DNA of 64,000 bases, from assembly GCF_024868665.1 (NCBI RefSeq), contig NC_079896.1, positions 2,021,008 to 2,085,007 of the forward strand, read 5' to 3'. Under the pieces are notes generated by a model. That model was not told the DNA's origin and did no database searches. It was given only the letters and a program-made list of their open reading frames with translations. How positions within the stretch are numbered: the stretch's first letter is position 1; every line of letters starts with the position of its first letter. Positions 1 through 36,300 of this stretch are shown here, piece after piece. Both the position numbers and the translations under genes were made by a program. This DNA is from Triplophysa rosa (Eukaryota > Chordata > Actinopteri > Cypriniformes > Nemacheilidae).

Positions 1-156
1 GTGTCTTAGAAACATTCGACATTCATTGATTTTCCTTTTTCTCGTGTCTCCAACATCTCTCTATCTTCTGTCTTCATGAATCCAGTTCACGATTTGATCT
101 TTTATCTCTTTTTTTGTCTCTGTCATTTCTCTCTTCCTCTCTCTCTGTCGCGTCAG

Positions 157-288
157 AGCGTTTGGATCTGGATGATCCACAGTGGGAAGATGTTCATGTC
201 ATCACCGGTGCTCTCAAACTCTTCTTCAGAGAACTTCCCGAACCGCTGGTGCCGTACGAGTTCTTTCAAGACATGGTCGAGACTGTCA
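157..288 (+). CDS. arhgap9: arhgap9-like exon (third from last)
   Basis: Acceptor CGTCAG ends at 156 after a long CT-rich tract. The exon opens in phase 1 and runs E-R-L-D-L-D-D through ELPEPLVPYEFF to ETV. The donor is A|GTGAGT at 288/289. It covers the middle of the RhoGAP fold. Confidence 0.9.
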
Positions 289-2446
289 GTGAGTGACAGA
301 GAAACACATACAGAATAAATGATATAAAAAATGTATTGTAAATATTTACATTTACAAATCCAAAGCGACTTACAGAGAGTTCAGGGAGCAATAAAGCGAT
401 ATGTCATACAGGAGCAATAATTCAATAGGTGCTAATGCAAAGTTAGCTTCCACAAAAGCCAGAACAATACCTGTTGAGAGAAAAATAGAAATGTAGTTTT
501 TAATGACTAATATTTGTGCATCTTATAGAAATATCTGATTACCTGGAGAAGGTGGAGAGACTTAAACTTCTGGTCATCAACATGTCTTCACCGAACCACG
601 ACACCTTGAGACACATGATACGCCATCTGACACGGTAAAGATCACTGGACTGAAATGTTTATCGTGATCTTAAATCTAAAGGTTTATGTTTAAATGTTTG
701 CAATTATTTTGTAGACAGAAATATAATTGTGCAAACATATGTGTTTATTTCATTGAAAAACAAAAAAAGTTGTCTTTTAAAAATGATTTCTGAAATGAAT
801 GACTGCATGGGCAGAATAATGAAGACAAACAAATACTCAGAATAGATGTGACCTTCAAAACTGTTTAAAAGCATCTGAGGGTGAGACCTCAGGAAGCTGC
901 TTCACCGAATGATATTTCTGCAAGACGATCAAATATAACGTAGCTTTGATTGGTTTTAGTCACAACATAATTTCTCATTCTTTGATGAGTTGACTATTAT
1001 TCTAAAATGAGTGGAAAAAATAAGAAAGTAAGGCTGAACATTTCTTTACTGTTTTGTGCAGCGTTGTCTTCATCCGGCGCTGTAGAGACCTGTCGTATGA
1101 CGCTCAAGTATCGCGAGAACTGTCATTTCGAATCTCTCTCGTGATACTTTGGTGTCATACGGCAATCGGTCTGCACAGAGCAGCATGTAGTGGCTGCGTT
1201 TGGTCACTAGAGGGCGATCTTTCCTCTCATTTCGTGACAGGAGCGTTTCTCTCCTAAAATAAAGACTACAAAGAGTCTGACGTCATAAGAGAAGTTCTCA
1301 GAAAATAAATGACTACTTTAATAAAACCCCTCATCGACAGTATTAACTGACAAAGAGCCCAGAATCTAATACACTTTAACTGCCCACATAAAAAAATACT
1401 GTATACCTTAGTGTTTTCTAAAAAAATAACTATATTATATATATTTCTGTATTATTCTGTAGTAAACTGAGGAACTGCAGTATTTACTGTGGTAAGGTTA
1501 ATATAGGGAACTTACTAGCCTATAGTATTTTTCATATGGGTAAATAACTTGAAGTTAACTTCAAGTTGAAGTTTTCATCTGTATTGCAACTCAAGAGAAA
1601 TAAAGAAATAGTTCTATACTGTACTATATTTGGTGATCCCACAAGAAAGAAAAGAATCATCCAGGAAATCTGTTTACCATCTCAGTTGTTTTTCCCAGAC
1701 ACCAATGATCAGTTACATGTAAAGCAGTTGAACTTTTTGCTTTCTCGCTTCTTAGATTTTTTTCCTGATAAAGACTCCAGTAATCTCATATGCGTTCTCC
1801 GTTTTATAAGTGATTAAAACAAACTGTGCTCAAGTTTTTACACCTCTATACCCTTAATGGATTCAATATTTTTCTCATTGAATTATCTTTTTACTTCTAA
1901 GGAACTCGATATGCAAGTTCACTATGTGACTGCTTGACACAATGTAACTGTGAACTCCATTAGGTCTCCGCAGCAATAAAAGCAAAGCCTCTGAGCATTG
2001 CAATGACATTTTCCTTTGGGTTGGTCTCTGTGATTCTCTGTTCCTCGTTTCTCTTTCTCCTTTTTAATGTGGAAGTTTTGTGCATTTGCTGGTTGGATCA
2101 GCGGTTAAGACGTTTTTAGCAGAATTTACAGCGCTGTGATGTTAACTCCTTCCCGTCTCATCCAGCATTTAAAATCCACTTGTAGTCCGCATGGGAACAG
2201 AATTTTGGTTATCTTTGGTTTTGTTTATTATAATGAACAACCTTTTTCTCATCCTCTGTCTCAAGGGTCATGGAATGCTCCGACAGTAATCGCATGACGA
2301 CTCAGAACATTGGGATCGTGTTTGGACCGACCCTGATGCGTCCGGAGAACGAAGGAGGAAACATGGCCATTAACATGGTGTATCAGAACCAGGCCATAGA
2401 GCTCCTGTTGAGCAAATCCAAGCAGATCTTTGCACCCGAACCTTGA
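157..2446 (+). CDS. arhgap9: arhgap9-like Rho GTPase-activating protein, C-terminal three exons (5' part outside window)
   Basis: Three exons, 157-288, 529-634 and 2266-2446, join in phase (1, 2, then stop TGA at 2444-2446) into the C-terminal ~139 residues of a RhoGAP domain. Readable family motifs are DLDDPQWEDVHVITGALK, FFRELPEPLVPYEFF, SSPNHDTLRH, NRMTTQNIGIVFGPTL and VYQNQAIELLL. The family (ARHGAP9/12/15/27) stimulates GTP hydrolysis by Rac/Cdc42-type GTPases at the membrane and cytoskeleton; the catalytic arginine lies upstream, outside the window. ARHGAP9 is preferred over ARHGAP15, 12 or 27 because of SPNHDTLR and the D-x-NRMT-x-x-N-x-GIVFGPTL wording, and because gli1 lies downstream in convergent orientation, as in human. 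The coding end is followed by a CA microsatellite and a MITE. Family membership is certain; the paralogue call is inference. Confidence 0.85.
342..480 (-). repeat. Degenerate SINE-tail fragment in arhgap9 intron
   Basis: The words TTTACATTTACA and CCAAAGCGACTTACA are the reverse complement of the GTAAGTCGCTTTGGATAAAAG tail seen in the clear SINE near 42400. The copy lacks the usual intervening bases and has no visible tRNA-like head, so it is called a fragment only. Confidence 0.4.
529..634 (+). CDS. arhgap9: arhgap9-like exon (second from last)
   Basis: Acceptor TTATAG|AA at 528/529 and donor ACG|GTAAAG at 634/635. Phase 1 to phase 2, 106 bases. It encodes K-I-S-D-Y-L-E-K followed by MSSPNHDTLRHMIRHLT, the helix of the RhoGAP domain that contains the conserved PNHDT. 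Confidence 0.9.
1086..1172. repeat. Degenerate palindrome related to the hairpin at 12396-12566
   Basis: The left part carries GTCGTATGACGCTCAAGTAT and the right part ATACTTTGGTGTCATACGGC, imperfect inverted copies separated by about 15 bases. The right arm reads TCGAATCTCTCTCGTGATAC, close to TCGAATCGCTCTCGCGGTAC in the long palindrome near 12500. Both are probably members of one palindromic MITE family, this one older. Confidence 0.55.
1383..1540. repeat. Palindromic MITE, TACTG family, copy 1
   Basis: The element opens CCCACATAAAAAAATACTG and closes TAGTATTTTTCATATGGG, imperfect inverted ends. The interior is rich in TACTGTAGTA-like palindromic words. A second copy with the same ends lies at 2616-2840. 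Confidence 0.65.
2266..2446 (+). CDS. arhgap9: arhgap9-like terminal exon
   Basis: Acceptor TCAAG|G at 2265/2266 follows a pyrimidine-rich tract. The exon completes an arginine codon and encodes V-M-E-C-S-D-S-NRMTTQNIGIVFGPTLMRPE to a C-terminus of KSKQIFAPEP and a TGA stop. The IVFGPTL box is a hallmark of RhoGAP domains, and the short tail after the domain is normal for this family. Confidence 0.92.
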
Positions 2447-2488
2447 ACTTCAGTACAATGGACAACAGAGCCTGACCTCACAGAACCT

Positions 2489-2490
<2 letters not shown>

Positions 2491-2534
<44 letters not shown>
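2491..2534. repeat. (AC)n microsatellite in arhgap9 3' UTR
   Basis: An uninterrupted run of about 22 AC units, 45 bases after the stop codon. Confidence 0.98.
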
Positions 2535-2538
<4 letters not shown>

Positions 2539-2615
2539 AGTTCAGTGTACTGATACACAACAAGGATGAACCCATGAATGTCATCATTCAACAGAAACCT
2601 GTACATGAAAAGATC

Positions 2616-2840
2616 CCCACATGAAAAAAATACTGTAGTACTTACTATAGTAAACCATAGGAAATTGTGGTTTTCTAGAGTATATCATAGTATTTACCGT
2701 ACTCTGTTATTGTACACTTCAGCATTCTGTGTTTACTATAGTAAATTGATAAGCTGTAGTAAATACTGTAGTATCACTTTAGTAATTAGGAGTTTTACTA
2801 CAGTAAATACTTAAGTATACTACAGTATTTTTCGTGTGGG
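2616..2840. repeat. Palindromic MITE, TACTG family, copy 2
   Basis: Ends CCCACATGAAAAAAATACTG and CAGTATTTTTCGTGTGGG are inverted repeats. The interior has repeated CTGTAGTA/TACTACAG words. It sits in the presumed arhgap9 3' UTR, so it may be transcribed. Confidence 0.75.
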
Positions 2841-3387
2841 TCTCATGACAACATTTCACCCCCAACTCAAGAGAAAATGTGATATATTTTGCATTATATA
2901 AACGATTTCAGACTTTTTGAGAATTTATTTTCATGACAATGAAGCACCTTTTGTCCTCATTAGATTCAATAATTGTATAATAATAATTGTTCATTAAAAT
3001 GAATGAATGAATCTTTTATAACAAATGCTAAGAATTGTTTTGACTGCCCTTTTTCAGTTTGGGGTGAAATGTGATTGGACATGTCCTTGACAGGTTTTGT
3101 GTGTGTGTGGTCTGTCCTTCTGAGTGCCTTTGAGTGTTTCAGTCTCAAAGCATGTTTGAATTTAATGCACAATACAGCAGATGAGAGCCGTACGTGTCGC
3201 TCATAAAGATCAGCTCAGGTCGAAAGTTGAACTGAGTTTCGCTGCGCTCGAGTCATTTGGTCGCCTTTTAATGAAGAAATAAAACCGGTTGCGTTTCGCT
3301 CCAAAATGCGACGTCATCCCGGTTGCTTTGTTCCAGTGCGGTTGTCAAGTGTGTGTGTGATTCGTAGGAGATAGAGGAAATTGAGAG

Positions 3388-3412
3388 GTGTGTGTGTGTG
3401 TGTGTGTGTGTG
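3388..3412. repeat. (GT)n microsatellite
   Basis: About 12 uninterrupted GT units. Confidence 0.95.
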
Positions 3413-4097
3413 CCACTCTCTGCTGCCATTTGTCCAAAATTCTGCTTTTAATAACAGAACAAAAGAAGAACTAAAAATGCATATGTTTAAGAAATGTGTA
3501 CCCCCCTCCCGTCCCACGCCGTGGTTTGGTAATTTTATATGCACTGTGGCTTTGGCACGAGACTAAAAGAGCGAAGCAGAATTAAAGAGGAGGGAAGGCG
3601 CATACAGATTTTAATGTTCGATTTTATATATTTATTCATTTTTTTCTTGCCATGGAGGGCCCACACATGGGTTTGAGGAGGTTACAGAAGACAACCGACT
3701 GAAGTTATATAAATAACAGGCAGTCAGGTGTCCTGTAAAGATGATTTTTTTACCTCCGAGCCAGAATCTTTCTTCCTGATGAGATGAACCCTTATAGTCT
3801 CTGTGTCCCGATTGAAGCAAACAAGGAGTCTGTGTTAAGATTATAAACTTAAAGGAACATTTCACCTACGAATAAAAGTCTGTCATGGTTCACTCACCCT
3901 TACGTCGGTTCACACCCGCACAAGAGTTTCTTCTGTGGAACGCTGTAGATGTTCAGATGAATGTTCTCAGTGATCTGCTCGATGAACAAACAGAAACAGA
4001 AAGTCACCATTTATATATTCATTTTTCTAAAGCTTTGTAGTGTTGGTACACTCTTGAAAATAATCAAATGATTCTTTACAGCGATGCCACATAAGAA

Positions 4098-4318
4098 CAC
4101 TGTAAAAATTGTTTTTTTTTTGTTGGTTCAACTTAAAAATGGTTGCCTTGAAATTGTAAGTTAATTCAACTTAGAAATATTAGTTAATTTAATGGATTTC
4201 TCATTGAGTTGACTGAACTCGTTGAGTTGACTAATATTTTCAAGTTTAATTAACTTAAAATTTTAAGGCAACCAGGTAACTTATTTTTTTAAGTTGAACC
4301 AACAATGTTTTTACAGTG
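4098..4318. repeat. MITE with CACTGTAAAAA / TTTTTACAGTG ends
   Basis: The terminal inverted repeats are exact over 11 bases. The interior is itself palindromic: TTGGTTCAACTTAAAAATGG on the left mirrors AAGTTGAACCAAC on the right, and GGTTGCCTT mirrors AAGGCAACC. This is typical of a folded-back non-autonomous DNA transposon. Confidence 0.75.
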
Positions 4319-4681
4319 AACCATTTTTGGAACTTTTTAGTCTACTGTAAGTTATAAGTTTTATAATAAGTTTTTATTGAATTGATTTCTTTCTTCATAG
4401 AGACACAGGTTATGACTACAGGGGGTTAAACTCAATGTCTCTCCTCAGTTTACTGCTGTGTTTGTGAAATCTCTCCCACGCTGTTCATAGTCACTGCTGA
4501 TGTTTTATTTCATGTAAAATCTTGAATGTGAGAACTGTAATTTCTGTCATTTCCTTTTGAATCTGACACAACAAAGACAATCTCATAATTATATATATAA
4601 TCACATCCAGATATCTCCACATATAAACTGTACTGCAGAAGAGGTCACTTTAACTTTATACCTTTGAATTCTGTATTTCAG

Positions 4682-4715
4682 AATAAAAGACATTCAAAAA
4701 ACTTTCTATAATAAA
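4682..4715 (+). promoter_or_regulatory. Candidate polyadenylation signals for arhgap9 transcript
   Basis: Two AATAAA hexamers (4682-4687 and 4710-4715) are followed within 20 bases by TGTGCTTGTTTCTTG, a GT-rich element of the usual downstream type. This would give a 3' UTR of about 2.2 kb. A nearer AATAAA at 3278-3283 is an alternative. Confidence 0.35.
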
Positions 4716-7046
4716 TGTGCTTGTTTCTTGCATCACACTGTCACAGGGTAAAAGGACTGTAATCCTTACAAAAATATATATTTTTAAGTGTGCTATTAGT
4801 AGATTACTTTTAAACTACAAATAAAAAAGTATACTTGACTTATATTGACAGAGAAGTTTAAATATATTTGGTTCATACTGTACTCAATCAATTAAATGAG
4901 ATATATTCTATGAAAGTATAATAACTTATTATAAATTGTGTTTACTTTTGATTGAGATGCCTGTTAAATACTTTTCACGGTTTTAAATACTGTCTTCTAA
5001 ACTTACATGTTTAATTTTATATAGCAACAGTTCAGCTTTGAATAAATAAAAAATGAATGGAAGTAAATCATAGGGTTCTTAAAAATTTACCTAAAATCTT
5101 TCAAATCTCAAATACGTTCAAAAAGGTATAAAAAATAGTATAAAATCAATATGAGTTCACTTAGTATAGTTGCAGTACAAATGAAAAACAGATGTAAACA
5201 AGCTGTGTACTTCAAGCCACAGGGCTCGATGCGAGGGATGACATCCCCCTTGTTGAAGAAAATGACGAAAAGCATCCCCTCTGTAAAACCGCCATCACAC
5301 TTATATATTATAATATACATTTTACAATGCAAATCGTCTATAATTCGTCAAATATTTGACCACACCATCCCCCTTGAATTGTTTTTACAATTCGACCACA
5401 TACTTCTATGAACTAAAAAGCGGGCCAATTTAGTCCCAAGTAGTAATGAAACGGTGTACTATTTGTACATTACTACATAAAATATACTTCAAAATATGAT
5501 ATACATACACTTAATAAAATGAACTTGATGTTTGCTTAGAAAGTAAGGGGAGGTATACTACTCGTAGTAAGGGAAGTTCAACTTCAAACAGTGATGTTAG
5601 GGGGTCTCTGTGGCTTTACGTACATTAATAATAAAAAACATGCAGTCAAAACTAAACCGCCTATTCTTGGTGTTCAATTATACATACAGAATAACTTGTA
5701 GAGATCGGGATTTCAAAAACCTGCCGCATTTATAATATCTGTTGCAACACATAATAAAAATACTGCCAACAACACGAGTTCTGCAGGTTTGAGTTTGGGG
5801 GCGGCTGCAGATTTGAGTCAGCAGTATATCCGGGATGCCCCCTACATACTACAGTCACACACTTTTAACTGTTCAACAACTGAATGTCATCAAAAATGAA
5901 AAGAGCTATAACTTCTGTGAACAGATGCTGTGAGATTTACAGTGAGAAGCGACCAAGTAAGAAGCGGTGATGTTAAAGAATCGAAATATTGTGTTTTTGC
6001 ATATATTAAATCATTTTACAATTGAGGTTTTAGATCATAATGAAAACCATTGCTTCTTACAATAATTTATCATGTTTGTCTTTATGAAAAAGGCCATAAA
6101 AAAACGTAGCTGCAATATCGTCCAAAATATGTACAACTTTATTACAAAAGTCATGTATGAAGAAAGCTTAGAAATTTATATAAAAATAACATTGGCGAAG
6201 ATAAAACTGCACAGTGCCGGTGTGAAATACTCATTTGGTTCGACTTTCCGAGTCTACAGGTGAAGATAGAGAAGTGAAAGTAGAATTAAAGTAGAAAAGC
6301 TGAGTAATGCATTGAGTTTTGAGCACCAGCTTGCTTTTGGATTTGGGCTGTTGAACGTCACAGATGTTCTCTTAATGAAACTCTTGCATATTCAGTACAT
6401 TTGCATCATCTTCTTTCAATATTCGTTCTCAAAATGACTTCAGAAGACACGATTTGGCGTAGGAAAATACGTGTGCAAATATACGATCGGCAGTTCTCGG
6501 CCTCATTTCCACCCTGAGTGCATAAACAACTTGTGCTAAAAAGAAAGTAAAATGGGGTTCTGAGGTTTCGATGTCTGTCATTATCTTCCAATGTTCCACT
6601 TCAGAGATGTCAAGTGTGTGTTTAATCTTTGTGCTGAGTTATAGTTCACTTTGAGATAATTATGTCGCACACACCATTAGAGAGACGCTATGATGTGTCT
6701 TAAAGCTATTCATTAACAAACCAGAAACGCTTTTAAAACCGGCCTTTAAATATTTCTTTTACTTTAGCACAATATCTGCAGGAACGACACAAGGAGTCCG
6801 ATTTTTCCTTAAGAAAAAGATCGCTGAATGATTATTGTGGTGTTTTGCATTGTGACATCACGAGACTTTCATTTTGCATTATTCTTAATGGTGATACTTA
6901 CTTAATAAGGTTGTCCTTACTGGAAAACTGGAATAAAAATAGTTCTAAAACTTTCCTTTAGGCAAAACATATTTTCTTCTATCGTTCTTGTGATATTGTG
7001 CTGGTTATATAGGCCACGTTTCATTCGATTCACCGCCTGCTATTAT

Positions 7047-7056
7047 TTTATTTATT
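7047..7056 (-). promoter_or_regulatory. Candidate polyadenylation signals for ZEB-like transcript
   Basis: Two overlapping AATAAA hexamers on the minus strand (7047-7052 and 7051-7056) lie about 560 bases past the stop codon. The surrounding DNA is AT-rich, so chance occurrence is possible. Confidence 0.3.
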
Positions 7057-7613
7057 GATATATTCGTTATTTATTCTTGTAAACCCCAATAGTGGCTCAT
7101 AAAGTCTTTGTAGAAATGAATGTTCATGTCTTTGTTGTAATGTCTTTGTTCACAGTCACATTATTTTCGCTCCTGACACGAGGCACACGAGGTTGTTTTG
7201 CGCTAAGAGCGTGTAGATGCTGTGCTTTTCCTCACGTCTTTGGTAAACACTGGCGAGCGTTACTCTCGCCGATAATAAACGTCCACTCTTCCGTCGGCCA
7301 CGATTCCGACCGTGTTTTCCCATTCAGACTCCGGAAGGGATTTGAACAGATAAGGCAGCTGTGAGATGATACACAACGTCAGAAAGTTTGATTTGAGGCA
7401 AAATAAATACTGAATGTTTCATGTGCGAATTGTGCATCGTGTTCATATCCCATGATGCACTGCGAATGACAACTGACACAAAAAATGACCAACTCTGATT
7501 GGTGGAGTTGGATCATAAATTGTCAAATGTACAACAAATGTTAGGTTAAAATGTTTCTCTGTGGAGCACAATGGGATTTTGATGCCTCGAATTGGAACGC
7601 TCTCATTCTCGTC

Positions 7614-32323
<24,710 letters not shown>

Positions 32324-32480
32324 GTCCTCGCAGTAGTTGCTCGGGGATGGTGCGGACGGATGGCTCGGATAAAAGAGTGATGTGTCGCTCCGCATCACCC
32401 GCTGCCTACAGCCGCGTCACTGCAGTCGCGCGTCGAACCCGCGTCCGGAGCAGCGGCGGCTCAGTGATGTCATCGTAGGC
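32324..32480 (-). promoter_or_regulatory. CpG-rich 5' UTR / promoter of the ZEB-like gene
   Basis: By my count about 20 CpG dinucleotides in 150 bases directly upstream of the ATG, in contrast with CpG-poor surroundings. A CRE-like TGATGTCA lies at about 32464. No TATA box is placed with confidence. An E-box CACCTG, the site type ZEB proteins bind, occurs about 760 bases upstream (33085-33090). Confidence 0.55.
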
Positions 32481-35274
32481 AGGACCTGGATGGGACCAAA
32501 GTTAATCGCTGATAGTTAAGCCCGGGTGTCAACCTGTGTCACTTCAAACTGTGTTCTTTATAAAGACAATGTAGGCTATGTAAAGAAGAGTGCATTTGAA
32601 AGTGTGTGAAGAGACTTCGTGTTTATGGCTGCTTCGTGTATTTATTGTAACATTCTGTGGATATATGGGTCAATTCTTATTAGCTGTATGCATTAATTTG
32701 AATGTTCCGTGTTTATCTTAACGTCTTTAATACATGGTCCTGTACAGTCACTTTTATTAGGCTATATTTAATGAAAGTAAAAAAGCTATAATATAAACTT
32801 AAACATGTTGGTTAAGGAACTTTGTCTGGATGCATTTTATTTACTGTACTGAACTGTTCGTGCAAAAACAGGCTAGGCTAGATACTTATCCAAATGCTAA
32901 ATAATACCTCTTGTAAATAATAATAAATAACACCTTCAATGTTTGCAAATGCAACATAGGCCTAATTTAAGGCAGTTTGGAATTGTAATATAGGCTATGC
33001 ATTAAATCTAAACCTGGTACACGTGCTCGAAGATTAAACTCCACGAACGCTTTCATACGCAGGTATGTGTCTTAAAACGAATCGCACCTGTTCCCTCGGC
33101 CCCCCCCCCCCCATCAGCTCTTTTACTCCTGTTGATCGCTGTAGGAAGTATTGTATTGTCACCTCTTTTGTGAGAGTAATTGAACGGTAATCTGTTTAGC
33201 AACTGAAAAAGAAAAACATCAGAAAACGTCAAACACACCGTTTTAGGACCCCTACCTTGGCATTCACACGCACGACCCCCACGTTCACGCGCAGTGTCAT
33301 GATAATGCCCGCGGAATACTTCCTGAGGTGCGCGAGGCAGGGAGGACCTTGATCCCCAAGAGCCCCCAAATAAATTACTTGTACCCTTTCAAAATTGTGC
33401 TAATGGTTAAACTTCACTCACAATTCACTAACATGCTTCTTTATTAGTAAAATAATCACAAATTTGAACGGCATTCATGCTTAAATCGTTTCACCAATCG
33501 TTTGTTATGACACGGTTTAATATAGGACAATTATAAAAATAATAGTAATCTATTTTTCAATTAAGGTTATTTTTCTGCATTTTGAAACAATAACTTTTGT
33601 CTCACGTCAGTTCTTTTCCCGGCTCGCGACAGAACAAAAGCGCGCCAACGAACTGTCTGGATTCTGAGGGGAAAATAACTTGCTTTTTTTTTAAAGCTGA
33701 AAAGATTTTCTTTCATGTGTCAAATATATCAGAAACCAAACCAACAACACTAAATATCACCACTAAATGACAAAGATTTAAAGGGTAAGGTTAGTAACCT
33801 ATATTTAGTTTCTTTGGTTGTTGTTATGTTGTTTGGATATTTTAAGCTTTTTGAAATTGATACACAATGGTAATTAAGCACAGCTTTGTCCAGAATCCTT
33901 GCAAAATACTACCATGGTGTACCATGGTAAAGACATAACATACTTACATAACATTACTTTTTGTTTGTGAATCTGGGAAGAATATCTCATTTAAATAAAA
34001 ACATGCTTTATTGGCACGTTGTGTTTGTTGTTTCTAATGGACATTTGTCTTTTTAGGGACATAAAGTGCTGTATTTCAGGTGGAGAAAGGCAAAGAAAAG
34101 GAGAAAGGGATGGGAGGTCACAGCCCTTTTGTCCAGGAAAGGAGATGGAATGGGTCATAAACCGACACCCTGCTGTGGACCCAAGTAAAGAAGAGGTGGG
34201 TGTATAGCAGAATAACACTTTAACTACCTCAATACAAAGAAAAGCTTTATTCACAATTTCACCTCTGCCCTTGCTAAAAAATGTTTTACACAAATGTAAT
34301 AAACTGGATACCTTTGTCATTTTTAGGCACAGTTTGCCAGTGTGCGGAGAGGCTGAAAACAGCTATCAGACACAGTAAGTGGCACACTTGTTCACGGAGG
34401 GACGCCCTAGGGTGAGGTGTCCCGTGAGCTTGCAGGAGTTTGGCAGGGGTTCAGAGAAGGAGCAGGGGGAGGAGTCTGCTTAACAGCATATTAAACAGGA
34501 GTTAATTATATGCCAACTTTTGACAAAGAGAATGAAAAGCTTCGACTTGAATGGGAACGCAAGAAAAGAAGAGTCATTATGCCGGTTTCACTTCTTTGCA
34601 TGTGAAAACCTCAGCGCTTATTTTGCCATTTCCATTTGTATCAGCAAGCTCGGCTCAGTAGATTGTGGCTTAAGTCGGGCTATAGATCAGAGCTCTGCTA
34701 AACCTTTGCACTCACTTTTTAGAGATTCATTCAACCACCGGTCCAGGCAAAGTGGATCTTCGTTACAGAAACGACTGGCACATTTACTTCTTCACTTATC
34801 TATATGCATCCTATAGGAGGTTTGTCGTCCTTTCAATGCTGTTTTGAAGCATCACAAAATACTACATACTAAAAAATATTTTTATGCTCGTCATTTTGAA
34901 ATATTCTGATCTGCAGATATGACTCAGGTCCCTCAATGCAGGTCCATAGATTTCAATGTTACTGTATGTGAAAATGGGCCCCAGATTCGTCTCGTGTTAA
35001 CGCAACAAATGAGCTTTAAAACTAAATCGTTCCTATTCAAATCAATGAATCTGTTTCCAATTTCGATACGCTTTTCAAACAACAGAGTATGAGAGCTAAA
35101 GCAAGAAGCGTAGAGGATCATAGTCAGTTTTCTAGAAAATAACAGATGGGGGAATTGAGTCAGCGGAGTTGGCGATGGCCATGTAGAGGGCAGGTCTTCA
35201 TTGGTTAAATGCAGAAACCGTATTAAGATCTGAGGCCGACTCAGGGTACCAGGGACCAGGAGTCACTGCTGTAT

Positions 35275-35339
35275 GCACACACACGCACGCACACACACAC
35301 ACGCACACACACACACGCACACACACACACGCACACACA
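35275..35339. repeat. Compound (CA)n microsatellite
   Basis: CA units interrupted by regularly spaced ACGC words, 65 bases. Confidence 0.96.
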
Positions 35340-35572
35340 GGCATGTAGTCAAATCTCTCTTTTGATCTTATAATTAGGGACAGGGAAAGGATAAGTATGG
35401 AGAGGATTATCTTGGTCAGAAATGTTCTCTTTGTAACTAAAGGAGGGATCTATTGTGCCAGTGTAACGTAAACCCTGTGTCTCAGCTGTTAGACACTACG
35501 ACCGTGAGCTGAATGTTGGCGCCACCTAGAGGACAGTAACATGGTCCCACACCCCAAAAGTTGTAGTTCACC

Positions 35573-35817
35573 CCAAGAAAAGAACGTGGTCATCATTTAT
35601 TTACCCTCATGCTGTTGAAAACTTGAATTTGACTCTTTTTTTCTGGGGAACACAAAAGAAGATATTTGGAGAAAAGTGGCTGTCGTTTGGGTACTGACAT
35701 TCTTCAAAATATCTTCTTTTGTGTTCTGCAGAAGAAAGAAAGTCATGCAGGTTTGGAATGACATGAGGGGGGAGTAAATGATGAATGATTTTTCATGTTT
35801 TGGGTGAACTATCCCTG
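35573..35817. repeat. MITE of the TAGTTCACCC family
   Basis: Opens TAGTTCACCCCAAG and closes TTTTGGGTGAACTATCCC. The interior mirrors GAACACAAAAGAAGATATTT and AATATCTTCTTTTGTGTTC. Same family as 9247-9518, with the outermost TTAA decayed. Confidence 0.75.
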
Positions 35818-36294
35818 GAAAAATAAAGACACTTCTGTTTCAGACTTACATTCATTCAGTGGACAGCTTGGAAACACCCTGGGTTGTTGCTTTCTATCAA
35901 GGCAACACACATGAAAACGGGAAGTTGACAAATATACTGTCCTATAGTGACAGCAAAAACTGAAAAAAAACCCCGTTAGCAATATGTTACATTATTAATA
36001 TTTATATTTAGCCTATAATATAAAATATCATAAAAAATATGTCTTCACGGTTAGTTTTCTTCAACTTTTTTTACAGCATAGGACACATTTATTTGTCATC
36101 TACCCAAGTACAGATTTTTACAGAAGGTTAAAAAACGAAATCTGTCAAAATAAGCTCATCAAAATATAAAATACAAGTTTGTCTTTAGCTTAAATCTACT
36201 TTTTTTGGAGCTGGTTCACGTGTGCTGTGTTCAAGAGTAAAAGCAAATATGAAACATCATAATATGACATAATTTTCTTCCATCACAGGCTCTG

Positions 36295-36300
36295 TTTATT
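36295..36300 (-). promoter_or_regulatory. Candidate gli1 polyadenylation signal
   Basis: AATAAA on the minus strand 1.7 kb past the gli1 stop. No strong GT-rich downstream element is seen, so this is tentative. Confidence 0.25.

Larger units (their letters stand above)
635..2265 (+). other. Last intron of arhgap9-like gene
   Basis: This 1.6 kb intron has no second gene that I can see. It holds a degenerate palindrome (1086-1172), a TACTG-type MITE (1383-1540) and otherwise AT-rich unique-looking sequence. An 83-codon open frame at 1566-1817 has no recognisable motif and crosses AT-rich DNA, so I do not call it coding. Confidence 0.7.
2447..7613. other. Intergenic region between convergent arhgap9 and the ZEB-like gene
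   Basis: It contains the 3' UTRs of both genes, a CA microsatellite, a TACTG MITE (2616-2840), a GT microsatellite (3388-3412), a CACTGTAAAAA MITE (4098-4318), and AT-rich DNA from 4700 to 7500 in which I see no gene. Short open frames here have no recognisable motif. Confidence 0.6.

Noticed and set aside
1566..1817. 83-codon plus-strand frame in the last arhgap9 intron as an alternative exon
   Set aside because: No RhoGAP homology, AT-rich sequence, and the flanking exons already join in phase without it.
157..2446. Assigning the RhoGAP gene to arhgap15 or arhgap12
   Set aside because: Family motifs are shared, but SPNHDTLR and the SD-x-NRMT-x-x-N wording resemble ARHGAP9, and the gli1 neighbour supports that; some doubt remains.
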